Source: Pseudoips prasinana
Taxonomy: Eukaryota > Arthropoda > Insecta > Lepidoptera > Nolidae
Assembly: GCA_951640165.1 (NCBI GenBank)
Contig: OX621252.1
Location: 28,293,934 to 28,357,933 of the forward strand
Reading direction: 5' to 3'
DNA length: 64,000 nucleotides
Positions 63,254 through 64,000 of this stretch are shown here, piece by piece (within the stretch, counting starts at the first letter, position 1; each line of letters starts with the position of its first letter). The notes beneath the pieces are model-generated. The model ran no database searches and was not told the DNA's origin. It was given only the letters and a program-made list of their open reading frames with translations. The position numbers were made by a program, and so were the translations under genes.

Positions 63254-63775
63254 CCGCGGGTAGGAGCACGAGTTATGTGCCCTACCCACTGCCACTTCAG
63301 TTTGGCAATTCTTTGGGTTACTTTGGTTTGCCTGCGGATCTCAGTATTTCTGATTCGATCTCGCAGGGAAACTCCAAGCATAGCCCTTTCCATTGCTCTT
63401 TGGGTGACCTTGAGCCGCCTGATAAGGCCCATAGTGAGCGACCACGTCTCTGTTCCGGAAGTCATCACTGGCAACACACACTGGTCAAAGACTTTCGACT
63501 TGAGACACTGCGGTATTTGGGATGAGAAGATATTACGTAGCTTCCCGAACGCTGCCCAGCCGAGTTGGATTCTACGATTGACCTCCTTTTCGAAGTTGGA
63601 CCAACCTAGTTGGATGGTCTTATACCAACCTTATTGGTACCAACTTCGAATGCAGAGTCTCCAACCTTAACTAGAGTGGGTGCAACATGTATGTTCGACA
63701 TGATTTTCGTCTTATCCATGTTCATTTTAGACCCACTTGTTGATAGAATCTGCTGAGGCCGTCGAGCATTATGAT
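63254..63775 (-). pseudogene. RTE C-terminal fragment
   Basis: The minus strand reads the FADD-downstream part in broken frames: MDKTKI, then LPVMTSGTETWSLTMGLIRR, LKVTQRAMERAMLGVSLRDR and IRNTEIRRQTKV, QRIAKLKWQWVGHI. It is closely similar to the RTE at 46421-50861 but lacks the 3' end, so it is not a simple 5' truncation. Confidence 0.85.
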
Positions 63776-64000
63776 TATGCTTGCCACCCGCAAAAAGTGG
63801 TCTGCGGGTAGGTATGTCGGACTCGCACCGACTAAACCTAACCTGCCGTGGGCTTCTTCAGGCGCCTGGTGGAGGAAGCCCCGGGAACGTGGTATGCTGC
63901 TCCAGTGCTCCCCTTCAGCGCCATGTCCCAGATGGTCGGGACACTGACCCTAGGAGGGCTCTGTTCTCCCGTATTGCTGACTCCTGCCAGTCCAGCACAA
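63776..64000. repeat. Repeat P, second copy, cut by the window edge
   Basis: The run from GCCACCCGCAAAAAGTGGTC to GGGACACTGACCCTAGGAGG matches the two pieces at 8250-8352 and 8798-8890 without interruption. The minus strand is open with GLVGASPTYLPAD, suggesting LINE coding origin. The family is unknown to me. Confidence 0.6.

Overview
The window looks like gene-poor, transposon-dense lepidopteran nuclear DNA. The signs are AT-rich spacers, an RTE retrotransposon of the type described from Heliconius and Bombyx, two mariners with cecropia-like termini, many small Helitrons with a conserved hairpin and CTAG end, and repeats known across moth and butterfly genomes. I found no host protein gene, no exon I would defend, and no functional tRNA or rRNA gene. 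Most long ORFs are transposon proteins or their antisense shadows. Family letters used here (SINE-A to SINE-E, LINE-K, repeats F, H and P, MITE-M) are my own labels for groups recognised by comparing sequences within the window.

Layout. 0-2 kb: the 5' two thirds of an uninterrupted CR1-like ORF2 on the minus strand, cut by the window edge. 2-14.8 kb: SINEs, 3' LINE ends and AT-rich DNA. 14.86-15.48 kb: a minisatellite of about 60-bp monomers with higher-order organisation. 15.5-16.6 kb: a SINE carrying two Helitrons and an RTE fragment. 19.47-20.75 kb: a mariner with an intact transposase ORF. 22-37 kb: a dense mosaic of SINEs (tRNA-derived and 5S rRNA-derived), RTE 3' ends, LINE-K 3' ends and Helitrons. 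40.6-43 kb: tandem units of roughly 215-260 bp, one split by repeat F, which contains a non-autonomous hAT, which contains a TTAA-flanked MITE. 43.3-44.3 kb: one long-inverted-repeat element inserted in the end of another. 46.42-50.86 kb: a full-length RTE with a 10-bp target duplication, inactivated by a frameshift, loss of a reverse transcriptase block and insertion of a second, nearly identical mariner. 51-64 kb: sparser LINE, SINE and Helitron pieces, ending in an RTE fragment and repeat P.

How they work together. The autonomous coding capacity visible is the CR1-like ORF2 (if complete outside the window) and mariner copy 1. The other copies would depend on proteins supplied elsewhere. 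SINE-B and SINE-C carry different tRNA-like heads on a shared 3' half, which suggests mobilisation by one LINE. Nesting gives a relative order: SINE-D before Helitron; tandem units before F, before hAT, before TTAA MITE; RTE before mariner. The high similarity of the two mariners makes them the youngest insertions I can identify. All comparisons were made by eye, so family names beyond superfamily are tentative.
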